A stretch of 64,000 nt of DNA from Costus lasius (GCA_027563935.2 JANVAS020000231.1:12666001-12730000), one strand, 5' to 3'. Numbered from the stretch's first letter, positions 33,898 through 44,849 are shown. The notes: generated from the sequence alone by a model not told the origin. Translations and numbers: made by a program.

Positions 33898-35704
33898 ATG
33901 TACATATCTTTAGGGGATTCGAATACGGCTTACTTCTATAATCTTATGAGGTCTCGGTGCATTCGAAATTCTATTGCTACTATAAAGAATGATCAAGGGG
34001 AGTTCGTGTCGGGAGAGGCCGTTGACATTGAAGCGGTGCGGTATTTTAAGAGCATTCTTGCTCCCACGATAATCCAGATGGAGGTGCAGGCCCCGGTGAG
34101 GAGAACTCTTTCAAATACAGCTATTTTCCTCCTAGACCAAAAATTCTCAAGGGAGGATATTGAGAATACTATTATGGTGGCTAAGCCTTCTAAGGCCCCA
34201 GGGGTCAATGGGTTCAATGCCTCCTTCTTCAAAGCTTGCTGGGGAACTATTAAGGAGGATGTTATGAAGGCTATCTTGGACTTCTTGGAGCAAGGACAAC
34301 TTCTTAAAAGGGTAAACATAACATCCCTTACCCTTATTCCAAAGGTGCCTAACCCATCTTGTTTTGCAGAATTCAGGCCTATCTTGGTATGCCAAATGAT
34401 GTATAGGTTTATTACGAAGATGCTGGCCAACCGTATTAGGATTGTCCTCCCGGAGATTATTGACGGTAATCAGCATGCTTTTATCCAAGGAAGATCGATT
34501 CAGGAGAATATCATGTTATGCTAGGAAATTATGAACGACTACCACAAGGAGAGGGGGTAGCCGCGGATGGCGATCAAAGTTGACCTACATAAAGCCTGAT
34601 TAAAGTTGACCTTCATAAAGCCTATGACTCGGTCAGATGGGACTTCATTGAACGGGTTCTTAAGGCGTATATTTTTCCCTCTTGGATTATCAACCGAATT
34701 ATGACTTATGTTACATCCTCGACCTATACTATAAATCTAAACGGGCAGGATGTATGTAGGCTTCTTTAAAGGAACCCGTGGCCTTAGACAAGGATGTCCC
34801 ATGTCTCCCTATCTGTTCATTCTAGCCATGCAATACCTCACAGATTTAATTCAGGAGCAATTCCGGGGTGGTTTTTTAGAAGCCCATAGTAAGTGCAAAA
34901 AGTTGGGTATTACTAATTTACAATTTACGGACGATATCATAATCTTTTGTGGAGCTTCTGTGGAATCAGCTCGGGCAGTGATAAGGATGCTAGATACATT
35001 TTACCAGAATACTGGGCTGAAAATAAATAAAGACAAGTCTCAGGTTTTCTTTTCGGCCTCATGCGGGAATGAAGTGCAAGGAACAATTACTTCCATCCTA
35101 GGGATACCCAAAGGAGTCATGCCTTTTAGGTACCTTGGTATGCCTATCACAAGTAAATCGATTAAGGCTACTGACTGTATGCCCTTGATTGAGAAAATAG
35201 CCAGGTATCTATCGGCTTGGAGGGCTAAGCTTATCTTATGCAGGGAGGGTTGAGTTGATCAAATCGATATGTTATGGGAATATTATTTTCTGGTGCAGTG
35301 CCTTCAGACTTCCCCAGGGGATTATTTCAAGGATTAATTCAATCATGAAAAATTTTCTTTGGTCGACAGGTAACAAGAAAGGGCTTGCTAAGGTGGCATG
35401 GGGTACTATTACTAAGCCCACTAATTTAGGGGGACTTGGGTTGCAGGACATTGGTAAATTGAATACTGCGCTGCTAATGAAGCATATCTGGAACATTGCG
35501 ACAGATAAGAATTGTCTCTGGGTCAAATGGGTCAACGAGATTTATTTGCATACGGACTCCATCTGGACGGTTAAATTGCCACAGAGGGTAGCTTGGCCCA
35601 TTAGAAGTATTATAGCTACCCGGGACTCGTGTAGACAGATGGTCGGGTACAAAATTGCCAATGGCGAGTCTATAAGATTCTGGCTTGATCCTTGGTTCGA
35701 ATAA
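33898..35704 (+). pseudogene. LINE reverse transcriptase domain, degraded
   Basis: Recognisable RT blocks: SKAPGVNGFNASFFKACW, LTLIPKVPNPSCFAEFRPI, RFITKMLANRIRIVLPEII, DGNQHAFIQGRSIQENIML, then GTRGLRQGCPMSPYLFILAM and the catalytic box LQFTDDIIIFC. The catalytic motif is F-T-D-D instead of the family's usual (Y/F)-A-D-D. Stops at about 34522 and 34558 and a short local duplication (AAAGTTGACCTWCATAAAGC) near 34577-34620 disrupt the frame. The thumb region continues to 35704. Confidence 0.85.
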
Positions 35705-35959
35705 AAAATTTTACTTGATTTGGTGGAAGATGTTCGATTCGAAAACCCATATGGAAGGGGAGCTCAGCTGCAATCTTTCATTGTAAACAATAATTGGGTC
35801 ATTCCTGAACCGAGATCCTTTAGACTCTTGGACATTTACAAGGCTATTCCATAGACCCAGATTAACCCTAATATCAGCGAGGATTGTTTATATTGGAAGC
35901 CAACCAGGAATGGACGATTTTCCACAAAGTCGGCTTATGAGGGGCAATTCCAGGAAAGC

Positions 35960-36480
35960 ATGGTCCCTTGGAGGGATTTGGTGTGGTTTACAGGGAGGAT
36001 CCCACGTTACTCATTGTTTATGTGGCTTTTGTGTTTGAAACGACTGAGTACTAGAGCTAGGCTTTATGCTTTCGGGCTGACTCAGGATCCTACTTGCTTG
36101 CTCTGTAAATCAGCCCCTAAAATTCATGACCATCTTTTCTTTCGGTGTGAAGCTATCATAGATTTTTGGAAGAGGATAAAACAAGGATGCAGTATTAATT
36201 ATGACGGGGATACTTGGGATGGCATATTGCATTAGGTCTTAAATAACTGGAAGAGGGGGAACGCAAGCCGTATTTACATTAAAAAACTGTTCCTTACTGG
36301 GGCTACCTACCACATTTGGAGATATAGAAATAACAAGATTTTTGGTTCTCATGAAATGGAGCTTAAGACGGTTTTCAGGAATTTAATCTTGGATGTTAAT
36401 ATGAAGATCCGCACTAGGGCCCAGATGGATGAGGTTGACCCACAGAGTATCCGATATATGCATATGTGGGAGAAGTATTG
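35960..36480 (+). pseudogene. LINE zf-RVT C-terminal domain
   Basis: Reads FTGRIPRYSLFMWLLCLKRL, then DPTCLLCKSAPKIHDHLFFR and CEAIIDFWKRIKQGC (CxxC..H..C). A stop follows at 36233. The tail resumes as GATYHIWRYRNNKIFGSH in another frame, ending near 36482. The fragments at 125-673 and 14187-14550 carry the same domain. Confidence 0.85.
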
Positions 36481-36482
36481 CT

Positions 36483-37340
36483 AAGTGGTGGTTGAGTGAT
36501 CCTGGTTTTTGATGGCTGGTGCTTTATTGGTCCTTTTCTCTTAGTGGGTTTATGTTTGATTGGAATTTCGTTTGATATCTAGGCTCCGTGACCTTTTTGG
36601 ATGGATTATGCTCATTTTTCCCATTGTTTTTAGTGAATGGACTTTTTATTTTCCTTGAAGTATGTTGAGGTGTGCTGTCGTGCGATTGGAGCTCGAATCC
36701 GGTGCATCGACTAGTGCTTTTGGCCGGAGTAATCAAGGGAGTCATCGCCATAGCAGCCCTCCACATTTCTATCTTGATCTTAGTCATTCGAGTTTTGGCT
36801 GGAGTCATCTTACCGATTTCTCATGTCTTATGGGGTGCTTTGTTGTTTTCTTGAACTGCATGTTTGTTACTCAACTTATTTCCCCTTTTAAGATTTAGGA
36901 TGTGGTGCAGGCGATCATCAGATGGAAGGCCTTCCGTTGCATACTCCGTTCCGGCACTCAAACTATGTACGAAGCAAGAAATCCAGCCAAGCAGCAATCA
37001 CGGTGCTTTGGCAGCAACTATTTCCTCACGATGGATTAATGGACAACGCAACATTTTGTATACACGCTTTGTTTCGGCATGCAGTTATTGTGTATGTATG
37101 TTACTTTGGTGCGCGTATGTGGTGTGTGAGTAGTGACTCTTTTCCTCGGTGTTCTGTTTTGTTTTTTTGGGATGACTTGAGGGATTTAGCTTGTATTGCA
37201 GTGTCCATGCGCTAGGTTTTACAGGGGAACCTCTACCGGATTTTTTTAAAAATCCGGTGTAAGGATAGAGTGAGAGTGGATGCACATAACCTTGTAACTA
37301 TATATTTTTTTTGGATAATATAATTAACTTCTTGCCCGTG
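36483..37340 (+). other. LINE 3' untranslated region
   Basis: T-rich, weakly structured sequence between the ORF2 end and the poly(A) tail. Short open frames on both strands have no recognisable domain. Confidence 0.6.
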
Positions 37341-37357
37341 GCAAAAAAAAAAAAAAA

Positions 37358-38238
37358 AATTAACATAGACTCATAAGTGCCATATTAGTAGGAAAAAATG
37401 CTCACATTGAAAACAAAACTACTATAGTCAAAAGGATAACATCCAACAAAACTTTAAGAAAATAAACCATAGACACAATATAGCTGGGTAAGTCAAATTC
37501 AACATTACTAATTTAGGATGATTGGATTTGTTTGTTATGAAGCCTAAATTTACATCTAAAACTTATAATTTCTAAGTTCACTCACATAATGATTCCTCAC
37601 AACTACCAGTATCACTTGCTACTTTCTGTTGTGCAACCTTTCTCATTCTTCATTAAATGAAACACCAGGTGTAGTAGAATGCCACTTACATTGAAGTTGT
37701 TTAACAATCTTTTCACCTACACAATAAGAATAACCAATTAGTGAATGCAAATAGCTCCAAGCAAAGAATCAAGTAAACAATCAAGTCGTACATGGAAATG
37801 AATCAGGCTTCGGTGGCAATGGATAGTTTTCTTCCACCAATCCGGAGAACCAAAGGCAAAGTCATCCAACTCAACACCCTGTTCAAAAATTCTTCAGGAG
37901 GCAAATTTAAATCTAAAGTGCGCCCCTAGTTTACCCAACTGTCGGGGGTGGTGAAAACCTACATACTTTTTCATAGTCTCCTTAGTGTGAGCCTCTCTAG
38001 AACTTTGTTCCTCACGATTTATTCATACATTTTACACTGCCATGTTGATTTTGACTACTTCCCTAAATGTTAATCATATTTGAGTTGTCTCTTCTTTGCT
38101 CATCTATCCATTCTAATCGTCAATTCTCCACCTCATATACTAATATTTGTCGGTGGATGTCCAAAAGGATTTTTTTTTCACACAACAATTTTCATGAATT
38201 CATGTATAAACCTCAAAACCATTTCAATCATACTACGT
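37358..38238. repeat. Unit A of the tandem duplication, copy 1 (LTR-element empty site)
   Basis: Matches 39196-39512 plus 42382-42959. It contains the uninterrupted target CCAGG at 37665-37669, where copy 2 holds the LTR element. The junction to the next unit B is at 38238/38239 (TACTACGT then GGCCCC). GT is shared by both parents, so 2-bp microhomology is possible. Confidence 0.9.
37792..37878 (-). pseudogene. Exon-like segment of unknown gene (copies at 37.8 and 42.5 kb)
   Basis: After an AG acceptor the minus strand reads GVELDDFAFGSPDWW, then a one-base shift and NYPLPPKPDSFPC. The protein-like character (acidic-aromatic then proline-rich) suggests a real exon of a captured gene, but I do not recognise the family. 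The second copy lies at about 42513-42600. Confidence 0.4.
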
Positions 38239-39195
38239 GGCCCCATCCACCCTCTATTGTGAATTTCAACATCAATAGGCATATCATTATGCTATGTATG
38301 TATCTATGCAACAGCACGCAACCAAGGACCTTACTACCAACTAGAAACATTATTAAATGGAAAAGTACTAGTGCTTTCTTATATGTGATAGTTATTCACT
38401 TGGTTTTAGTAAAACCAAGCACTTAGAAAAGAAATTCAGCTCCAACCTGCATAATTAAAAGAGGAATGCATAAAAGTTGAAAAACAGTCGCAAGAAAGAA
38501 AAAACCCCATTCTCTTACTATATGCATGAAAATTATGAGTGAATGAACCTTAAATTTCTTAGGAGGCTTGACAATGTCTAGCTCTTACATGTGTGAAAGA
38601 GCACAAAGTGCTTTTACACCACTTAAGAATTGAGCAATTTCACCAAAGTTCTCGACAAAATGACTTTAGCTTTCACTAACATCCAGGCTTTACATCAGAA
38701 TGAGTAAAAACATATCCTTCAAAAGCACTAGCCTACAAGCACAAAATGATGAGAAGAAACCCTTAGAAGAACCAATTTCAAATGTTTCTTATTCCCATCA
38801 AAATAGAATCCTGGGTACTTCACAAGTTCACATGAATAATGGAAGAAAAGAAAAGCAATTTTGTCATTTCTAGTTCAAGAAAAAGCATTCATATTTTTGC
38901 ATGTAAGTGAACTTTGGTGCAATTGCTTAAGAAAAAGCCAACGAGTTGCCGCCTGCCGCGAGTTGTTGCTGAAGCCGACGAGTCTTCAAAGTGCCAACGA
39001 GAAGCTGATGAGTTGCTGTCTTCAATCTTCGCCTTTGTATGAAACAACATCTAGCATGAGTATGCCACATATAGTGTATAAATGAAATCATCACGTGTTC
39101 AATGCAATGATAGTGGTACTTCAGTCTGTTTATGTGACTAAATTAAATAATGATATTACTAATAGACAAATTTACAAAACTCAACAAGTACATAC
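38239..39195. repeat. Unit B of the tandem duplication, copy 2
   Basis: Copy of 30621-31912 without the ARIADNE/(AT)n segment and without the LINE. It carries an additional ~80-bp local expansion near 38935-39015 (GAGTTGCCGCC / GAGTTGTTGC / GAAGCTGATGAGTTGC). Confidence 0.85.
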
Positions 39196-39512
39196 ATGCA
39201 ATTAACATAGACTCATAAGTGCCATATTAGTAGGAAAAAAAATGCTCACATTGAAAACAAAACTACTATAGTCAAAAGGATAACATCCAACAAAACTTTA
39301 AGAAAATAAACCATACACACATATAGCTGGGTAAGTCAAATTCAACATTACTAATTTGGGATGATTGGATTTGTTTGCTATGAAGCCTAAATTTACATCT
39401 AAAACTTATAATTTCTAAGTTTACTCACATAATGATTCCTCACAACTACCAGTATCACTTGCTACTTTCTGTTGTGCAACTTTTCTCATACTTCATTAAA
39501 TGAAACACCAGG

Positions 39513-40663
39513 TGTTAGGGCCCGGTTCAGCGGTTCGGCCCAAGCCCAAACTCAGGCCCACAACAGGAGGCCCACCTGCATTAAGGGAGCCGATTGAGGG
39601 GAAATTACGCAGTCAACGTTCGATGTTGACTCGGGATCGGGACGCTGAAAGCGGACGACGCAGCGTGATCTTCGATGGGAGCTTCGAACGCGAGCGAAGC
39701 GTTCGTTAATGGGCGACGGATGCGGCGTCGAGTCTTCAGGCGCGAGAACCGGACGCGGCTGAGGGAAATGGCGGCGACGAGATCTTCGGCGGAAGACTCG
39801 GCCGCCGAAGCCAAAGATAGGGGAGGCGGCGTGCCTCTACCCTATTTAACGATGGAGCGCGATGCGGCGAGAAGGAGGGCGGATCCGGGAGAAAGGCTCC
39901 CGAGAGAGAAAAGAAGCTGCGAGAGGTTTGATCCAGAGGAGGACTCAGCCGTGGGAAGCTTGTAATCGGCGGCGAGTCGCCGCCGACGTGAGGAGTGATT
40001 TGAGCGTTAAGAGGAGGGTTTTTGTACTCTGGATTTGTGCACAATAAAGGAGGAAATTTCCCTATGTTCCGCTGTGTTCTCCGACGAGTTCTGACGACGA
40101 GGACGACGCGGCGTCGAACGCAGACGGCGGCAGCGGCGACGCGGGCGGCGTCACGGTGCGTCGCGAGGTTGAAGACGAAGTTCGGGCTCGAACTTCGAGA
40201 CGTGACGTGGAGTCAACGAAACACGCGGTCAACTCTCGAATTCGAATGAAATCGAATTCGGGACGCTGACGTCAGGCGGACGTCAGCGTGCAAAATTCGA
40301 ACGGCGAAAGCGAATTCGGGCGGCTGACGTAGGCTTACGTCAGCGACGGTAATTTACGCGCGCGGCGAGATTTCAGCAAGGGCTGACGTCACGCCGACGT
40401 CAGCAAAGGCATGATTTTGACTTTGGTCAAAATCAGGGAGAAAGAAAGGTATTTCCAAATTAGGGTTCGATTTCGGATTTCTCTAAATTAGGGTTAGGGT
40501 TTTCCGTGCGAATTGTATTTTGGGGATAAAAATTTATCCGGGGAGATTAGGGTTTCGATTTTGGGTCGGAAACCCTAGTGCGAGTTACGTTCTGGTATTC
40601 CGCCGGATTGCTCTAGGAAGCGGATAAGCGCCAATCCTAGGCCGATTCGACCGGGGCGTGACA
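39513..40663 (+). repeat. 5' LTR of the young element
   Basis: TATA-like CCCTATTTAACGATGG near 39840, and a polyadenylation-type AATAAA at 40043. The stretch from there to the end holds the GCTGACGT palindromes and a telomere-like TTAGGGTTAGGGTTTT. GC-rich open frames (for example 96 and 102 codons on opposite strands) recur identically in the other LTR but look like composition effects. Confidence 0.9.
40263..40435 (+). repeat. Four perfect palindromes in the LTR
   Basis: 40263-40289: ACGCTGACGTC, loop AGGCG, perfect complement. 40323-40344: GCTGACGTA, loop GGCT, complement. 40382-40404: GCTGACGTC, loop ACGCC, complement. 40412-40435: TGATTTTGAC, loop TTTG, complement. The first three contain TGACGT (bZIP/TGA-factor core); the fourth contains the W-box core TTGAC on both strands. 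The same four are in the 3' LTR at +1718 bp. Confidence 0.9.
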
Positions 40664-40666
40664 ACA

Positions 40667-40679
40667 GGTATCAGAGCTT
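40667..40679 (+). promoter_or_regulatory. Primer-binding site (initiator tRNA-Met)
   Basis: GGTATCAGAGCTT begins four bases after the LTR end, matching the complement of the plant initiator methionine tRNA 3' end. Confidence 0.85.
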
Positions 40680-40691
40680 AAAGTGATCCAC

Positions 40692-41041
40692 CGGCGACAA
40701 GGAGTGTCGTCCTTCCAGGGCAGGGGTCCTGATGCCAACACCAGGGAGTGTTGATGCCAATGTCTAAGGACATTGATGCCGATGTCAGGGACGTCGATGC
40801 CGATGTCAGGGGATATCGAAGGAGACTCTATAAGAGCTCAGTGATTGCAAGATCACTCCCGGAGCAGGGGCTCTGATGCCAATGCATAGCATTGATGCCA
40901 ACACTAAGGCGTGTTGATGCCAACCCCAGGGGGCGTTGATGCCAACACCAGGGCGTGTTGATGCCAATGCATAGCATTGATGCCGGCGCCAGGGGCGTTG
41001 ATGCCGGCGCCAGGGGCGTCGATGCCGGTGTCAGGGACATC
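40692..41041 (+). repeat. Hairpin array with variable stems and constant GATGCC spacer
   Basis: Successive inverted repeats: AACAC/GTGTT (40737, 40900, 40944), AATGTC/GACATT (40759), GATGTC/GACGTC (40781), GATGTC/GATATC (40802), AGTGAT/ATCACT (40840), GAGC/GCTC (40862), AATGC/GCATT (40881, 40966), AACCCC/GGGCGTT with one mismatch (40922), GGCGCC/GGCGTT (40985), GGCGCC/GGCGTC (41006), GGTGTC/GACATC (41027). Loops are mostly AGG-, CAGGG- or TAAG-like. GATGCC precedes nearly every hairpin. Where one arm differs between units, the other usually changes to keep pairing, allowing G-U. It is not explained by simple slippage of one unit. Confidence 0.9.
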
Positions 41042-41216
41042 GAGGTTCAGCTGAGTTCAGCAAACATGGTGAAGCAAGATTATCCTTGACAAATTTGTTG
41101 ATGCAGGTTGCTATAAGCATGGTGCAGCAAACACTCATCAGCAGAGGATGGAGGACTTTGAACATTGGAGGGCCAGTGTTCAACTTGCAGGGAACATCGA
41201 GGGCGATGTTCAAATC

Positions 41217-41230
41217 AGGTGGGGGAGTAT
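41217..41230 (+). promoter_or_regulatory. Polypurine tract of the young element
   Basis: AGGTGGGGGAGTAT directly precedes the 3' LTR, the expected plus-strand priming site. Confidence 0.85.
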
Positions 41231-42381
41231 TGTTAGGGCCCGGTTCAGCGGTTCGGCCCAAGCCCAAACTCAGGCCCACAACAGGAGGCCCACCTGCATT
41301 AAGGGAGCTGATTGAGGGGAAATTACGCAGTCAACGTTCGATGTTGACTCGGGATCGGGACGCTGAAAGCGGACGACGCAGCGTGATCTTCGATGGGAGC
41401 TTCGAACGCGAGCGAAGCGTTCGTTAATGGGCGACGGATGCGGCGTCGAGTCTTCAGGCGCGAGAACCGGACGCGGCTGAGGGAAATGGCGGCGACGAGA
41501 TCTTCGGCGGAAGACTCGGCCGCCGAAGCCAAAGATAGGGGAGGCGGCGTGCCTCTACCCTATTTAACGATGGAGCGCGATGCGGCGAGAAGGAGGGCGG
41601 ATCCGGGAGAAAGGCTCCCGAGAGAGAAAAGAAGCTGCGAGAGGTTTGATCCAGAGGAGGACTCAGCCGTGGGAAGCTTGTAATCGGCGGCGAGTCGCCG
41701 CCGACGTGAGGAGTGATTTGAGCGTTAAGAGGAGGGTTTTTGTACTCTGGATTTGTGCACAATAAAGGAGGAAATTTCCCTATGTTCCGCTGTGTTCTCC
41801 GACGAGTTCTGACGACGAGGACGACGCGGCGTCGAACGCAGACGGCGGCAGCGGCGACGCGGGCGGCGTCACGGTGCGTCGCGAGGTTGAAGACGAAGTT
41901 CGGGCTCGAACTTCGAGACGTGACGTGGAGTCAACGAAACACGCGGTCAACTCTCGAATTCGAATGAAATCGAATTCGGGACGCTGACGTCAGGCGGACG
42001 TCAGCGTGCAAAATTCGAACGGCGAAAGCGAATTCGGGCGGCTGACGTAGGCTTACGTCAGCGACGGTAATTTACGCGCGCGGCGAGATTTCAGCAAGGG
42101 CTGACGTCACGCCGACGTCAGCAAAGGCATGATTTTGACTTTGGTCAAAATCAGGGAGAAAGAAAGGTATTTCCAAATTAGGGTTCGATTTCGGATTTCT
42201 CTAAATTAGGGTTAGGGTTTTCCGTGCGAATTGTATTTTGGGGATAAAAATTTATCCGGGGAGATTAGGGTTTCGATTTTGGGTCGGAAACCCTAGTGCG
42301 AGTTACGTTCTGGTATTCCGCCGGATTGCTCTAGGAAGCGGATAAGCGCCAATCCTAGGCCGATTCGACCGGGGCGTGACA
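41231..42381 (+). repeat. 3' LTR of the young element
   Basis: Same length as the 5' LTR, with identical reading of all its small open frames. One substitution was noticed (GAGCTGATTG against GAGCCGATTG). Confidence 0.9.
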
Positions 42382-42386
42382 CCAGG

Positions 42387-42959
42387 TGTAGTAGAATGCC
42401 ACTTACATTGAAGTTGTTTAACACTCTTTTCACCTACACAATAAGAATAACCAATTAGTGAATGCAAATAGCTCCAAGCAAGAATCAAGTAAACAATCAA
42501 GTCGTACATGGAAATGAATCAGGCTTCGGTGGCAAAGAATAGTTTTCTTCCACCAATCCGGAGAACCAAAGGCAAAGTCATCCAACTCAACACCCTGTTC
42601 AAAAATTCTTCAGGAGGCAAATTTAAATCTAAAGTGCACCCCTAGTTTACCCAACTGTCGGGAGAAGGGTGGTGAGAATCTACATACTTTTTCATAGCCT
42701 CCTCAGTGCGAGCCTCTCTAGTACTTTGTTCCTCACGATTTATTCATACATTTTACACTGCCATGTTGATTTTGACTACTTCCCTAAATGTTAATCACAT
42801 TTGAGTTGTCTCTTATTTGCTCATCTATCCATTCTAATCGTCAATTCTCCACCTCATATACTAATATTTGTTGGTGGATGTCCAAAAGGATTTTTTTTTC
42901 ACACAATAATTTTCATGAATTCATGTATAAACCTCGAAACCATTTCAATCATACTACGT
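42387..42959. repeat. Unit A, copy 2, distal part
   Basis: Continues 37670-38238. Unique sequence follows at 42960, marking the outer end of the tandem duplication. Confidence 0.85.
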
Positions 42960-43222
42960 AATCTTATATAAAATCCTACTATCATAATTATAATGAACTA
43001 TTGCATCAAAACCCTCTAGTTCCACAAGAGTATTAATGAACATGGATTGAATAGATATAAGAGGATTCAAAAGCCATCAAATTTTGGACATTTTCCTAAT
43101 TAAACAAAATATATTTATTATCACAATACATAAAAACATAAACATACATCCATATAGGTAAATTAGTCCTAATAATTTGCTTACAGTTACACATATACAT
43201 CATGTAACAAAGAAATCCTAAC

Positions 43223-43454
43223 CTTGCCGGTATTCAAAAAACTGCCTTTTTTCATGTTCGTCCTCTGAAAAATAATAACCATATGCGTATGTCCACTTCA
43301 CTATCTGCACATACACTAACACATCTCAGGAAAAAAATGAATGCCACAACAAAATAAGTGAGTATCTTGACAAAACATCTACCTGTAACCAGGCTTCTAT
43401 GATGAATTTGAGCTGAAATGCAGGTTGACTTTGTGTATCACTCAGCTTCTCAAG
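43223..43454 (-). pseudogene. ARI-like: ARIADNE-type RBR E3 ligase fragment, two exons
   Basis: Exon 43383-43454 reads LEKLSDTQSQPAFQLKFIIE, then AWLQ and a GT donor. Exon 43223-43304 reads IVKWTYAYGYYFSEDEHEKR, then QFFEYRQ and GT. These are consecutive exons of the Ariadne domain of plant ARI proteins (QLKFITEAWLQIVECRR...KWTYAYGYY). About five residues (ECRRV-like) are missing from the second exon. The following exon (GEAESGLERLH) is found not downstream but at 44783-44842, so the gene piece is shuffled. Confidence 0.85.
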
Positions 43455-43464
43455 CTGCATGGTT

Positions 43465-44720
43465 GAAAGAAGTGATCTTCAGATCCAAGTTATTTAGTTT
43501 ATTACTCACTAGCACGTTTACTAAGGCATATCATGCCAGTTTTGATATAACAGTAATTTCACCTTTCTAGTTTCTCTTCCATTAAGCCAAAGGAACATTG
43601 GAAGATTCTTTATCAGCTCATGGATGTGAAAGAAGCGCACAAATCCAAGACTTTAAGATTTCCCTTGAAATTACAAACTTTCCAAAGGACAGGTCTCTCT
43701 AGTTCTTTCTGACCCCCCATTTTAGTACTAACCAAGGTTTAAGATGATAGACTCTAGTCAAATGGGTAACAACACATGGTACCTTACACTCGTATGTAGT
43801 ACTAAAATGGGATCATTAAGGCACATTTTTTATATAATGAAAGTATGCATCAAAACTAACGTAAAAAATATTATATACCAAGCATAATATTTTATATATT
43901 GATTCCTAGTAGGCAATGAACCTAGTACATACTAGTCCAAAACTATACCAACATAATATACATATATAATGAACTAGTACCCACCTTGCATAGTCAATCT
44001 TATGGTACTAACCAAGCGGTAAATACCAAGGTTCCAAAACTTGGTAACACCCCGGCTTGGACCAATACCGCAATAGGTGCCTGAATCAATACCAGTGGTA
44101 TCGACGCCTTCCACATATTGTTGGAGCTTCTTCCAAGCTCCAAGCGCAGCTCTAGCTCAGCTCCACCTCCACATGCACCACTAGCCCCAGGCAAAGATTT
44201 TTCCTCTGCTCGCACCACACAAAATGATGCAGGTGCTTGGTCCAGTTTGAACCTTTATCGAAGTGATGCAAATTGGACGATTCGAACTAGATTTTGAAAC
44301 ATTAAACCAGTATTTTAAACCTCAAATGATATAACATTGGCCCTTATACCATGGAAACTGAAAACAGATATATTGAACTAAAAAATGTGCTCATTGTATT
44401 AAATGCTTATGTCTCGTCGAACTATCAAGTAAAAATGATTAGTAGATCATAAAGTAAAATGACAGAGAACCCACAATTATATACAAATATATATACATAA
44501 GTTCTCTTTGTTAAATCTAAATAAAATCATTCAAAACAAATTGAAATAGATTTATTATAGCATATCTTTCAGTTTTCTATATCATTATTTTATACTTGTA
44601 CCTCTTTCGCATTCTTTTAGTAAACCATTATGTCGTTATCAAACCAATCAAAATCATTAAACCAGCCAAGTCATATAAAGATGACCAGTTTCCAAAAAAA
44701 CTACTTCATATATATATTTA
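43465..44720. other. Intergenic AT-rich sequence, no gene seen
   Basis: Short open frames only. The frame of 72 codons at 44000-44218 (minus) is low-complexity and unsupported. Confidence 0.5.
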
Positions 44721-44782
44721 TATATATAAGGAAGTAAACAGGCGATATAAGCCAGCTTTTTATTCCTTGGTTCTACAGGCAT

Positions 44783-44842
44783 ATACTTGAAGCTCCTTCT
44801 CTACACATTGATGCAAGCGTTCCAACCCAGACTCAGCCTCAC
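44783..44842 (-). pseudogene. ARI-like: ARIADNE-type exon (copy at 44.8 kb)
   Basis: After TTTTCAG the minus strand reads GEAESGLERLHQCVEKELQV. This is closer to the family than the 31-kb copy and keeps the splice acceptor. Its downstream part (FNDFRTKL) is missing. The two copies share TATAAGGAAGTAA.CAGGCGA beyond the exon. Confidence 0.8.
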
Positions 44843-44849
44843 CTGAAAA

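Larger units (their letters stand above)
31915..37359 (+). mobile_element. L1-type LINE, 5' truncated, ~5.4 kb, poly(A) tail
   Basis: Contains, in order, an ORF1-type nucleic-acid-binding region, endonuclease, reverse transcriptase and zf-RVT, then a ~0.85-kb 3' UTR and CTTGCCCGTGGC(A)17. Target: the second copy of the host unit at 39187-39205 is uninterrupted (CAAGTACATACATGCAATTAACATAG). No target duplication is present. Instead the 5' junction has 14 bp (ATAATAGACAAATT at 31901-31914) copied from 31868-31881, and a few target bases are lost. Many stops and frameshifts make it inactive. Confidence 0.9.
39508..42386 (+). mobile_element. Young non-autonomous LTR retrotransposon, 2869 bp
   Basis: LTRs at 39513-40663 and 41231-42381, both 1151 bp with TGTTAG..GTGACA ends. 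Target duplication CCAGG at 39508-39512 and 42382-42386, with the empty site at 37665. The primer-binding site GGTATCAGAGC is at 40668 (complement of initiator tRNA-Met 3' end), and the polypurine tract AGGTGGGGGAGTAT is at 41217-41230. The interior is only 567 bp, with no gag or pol. By eye the LTRs differ at one base (C at 39590 region, T at 41308 region), so insertion is very recent. Proteins must be supplied by another element. It is too large for a typical TRIM and too small for a LARD. Confidence 0.95.

Noticed and set aside
39675..40249. Open frames of 61-102 codons repeated in both LTRs
   Set aside because: Identical repetition comes from LTR identity; frames occur on both strands of a GC-rich region and match nothing recognisable.
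40480..40505. Telomere-like TTAGGGTTAGGG
   Set aside because: Only two units, within an LTR and present again in the other LTR; it may be a telo-box, not telomeric DNA.
40731..41041. CRISPR-like pattern (constant hexamer, variable inserts)
   Set aside because: The constant part is only six bases, the inserts are palindromes rather than unique spacers, and the context is a plant retroelement.
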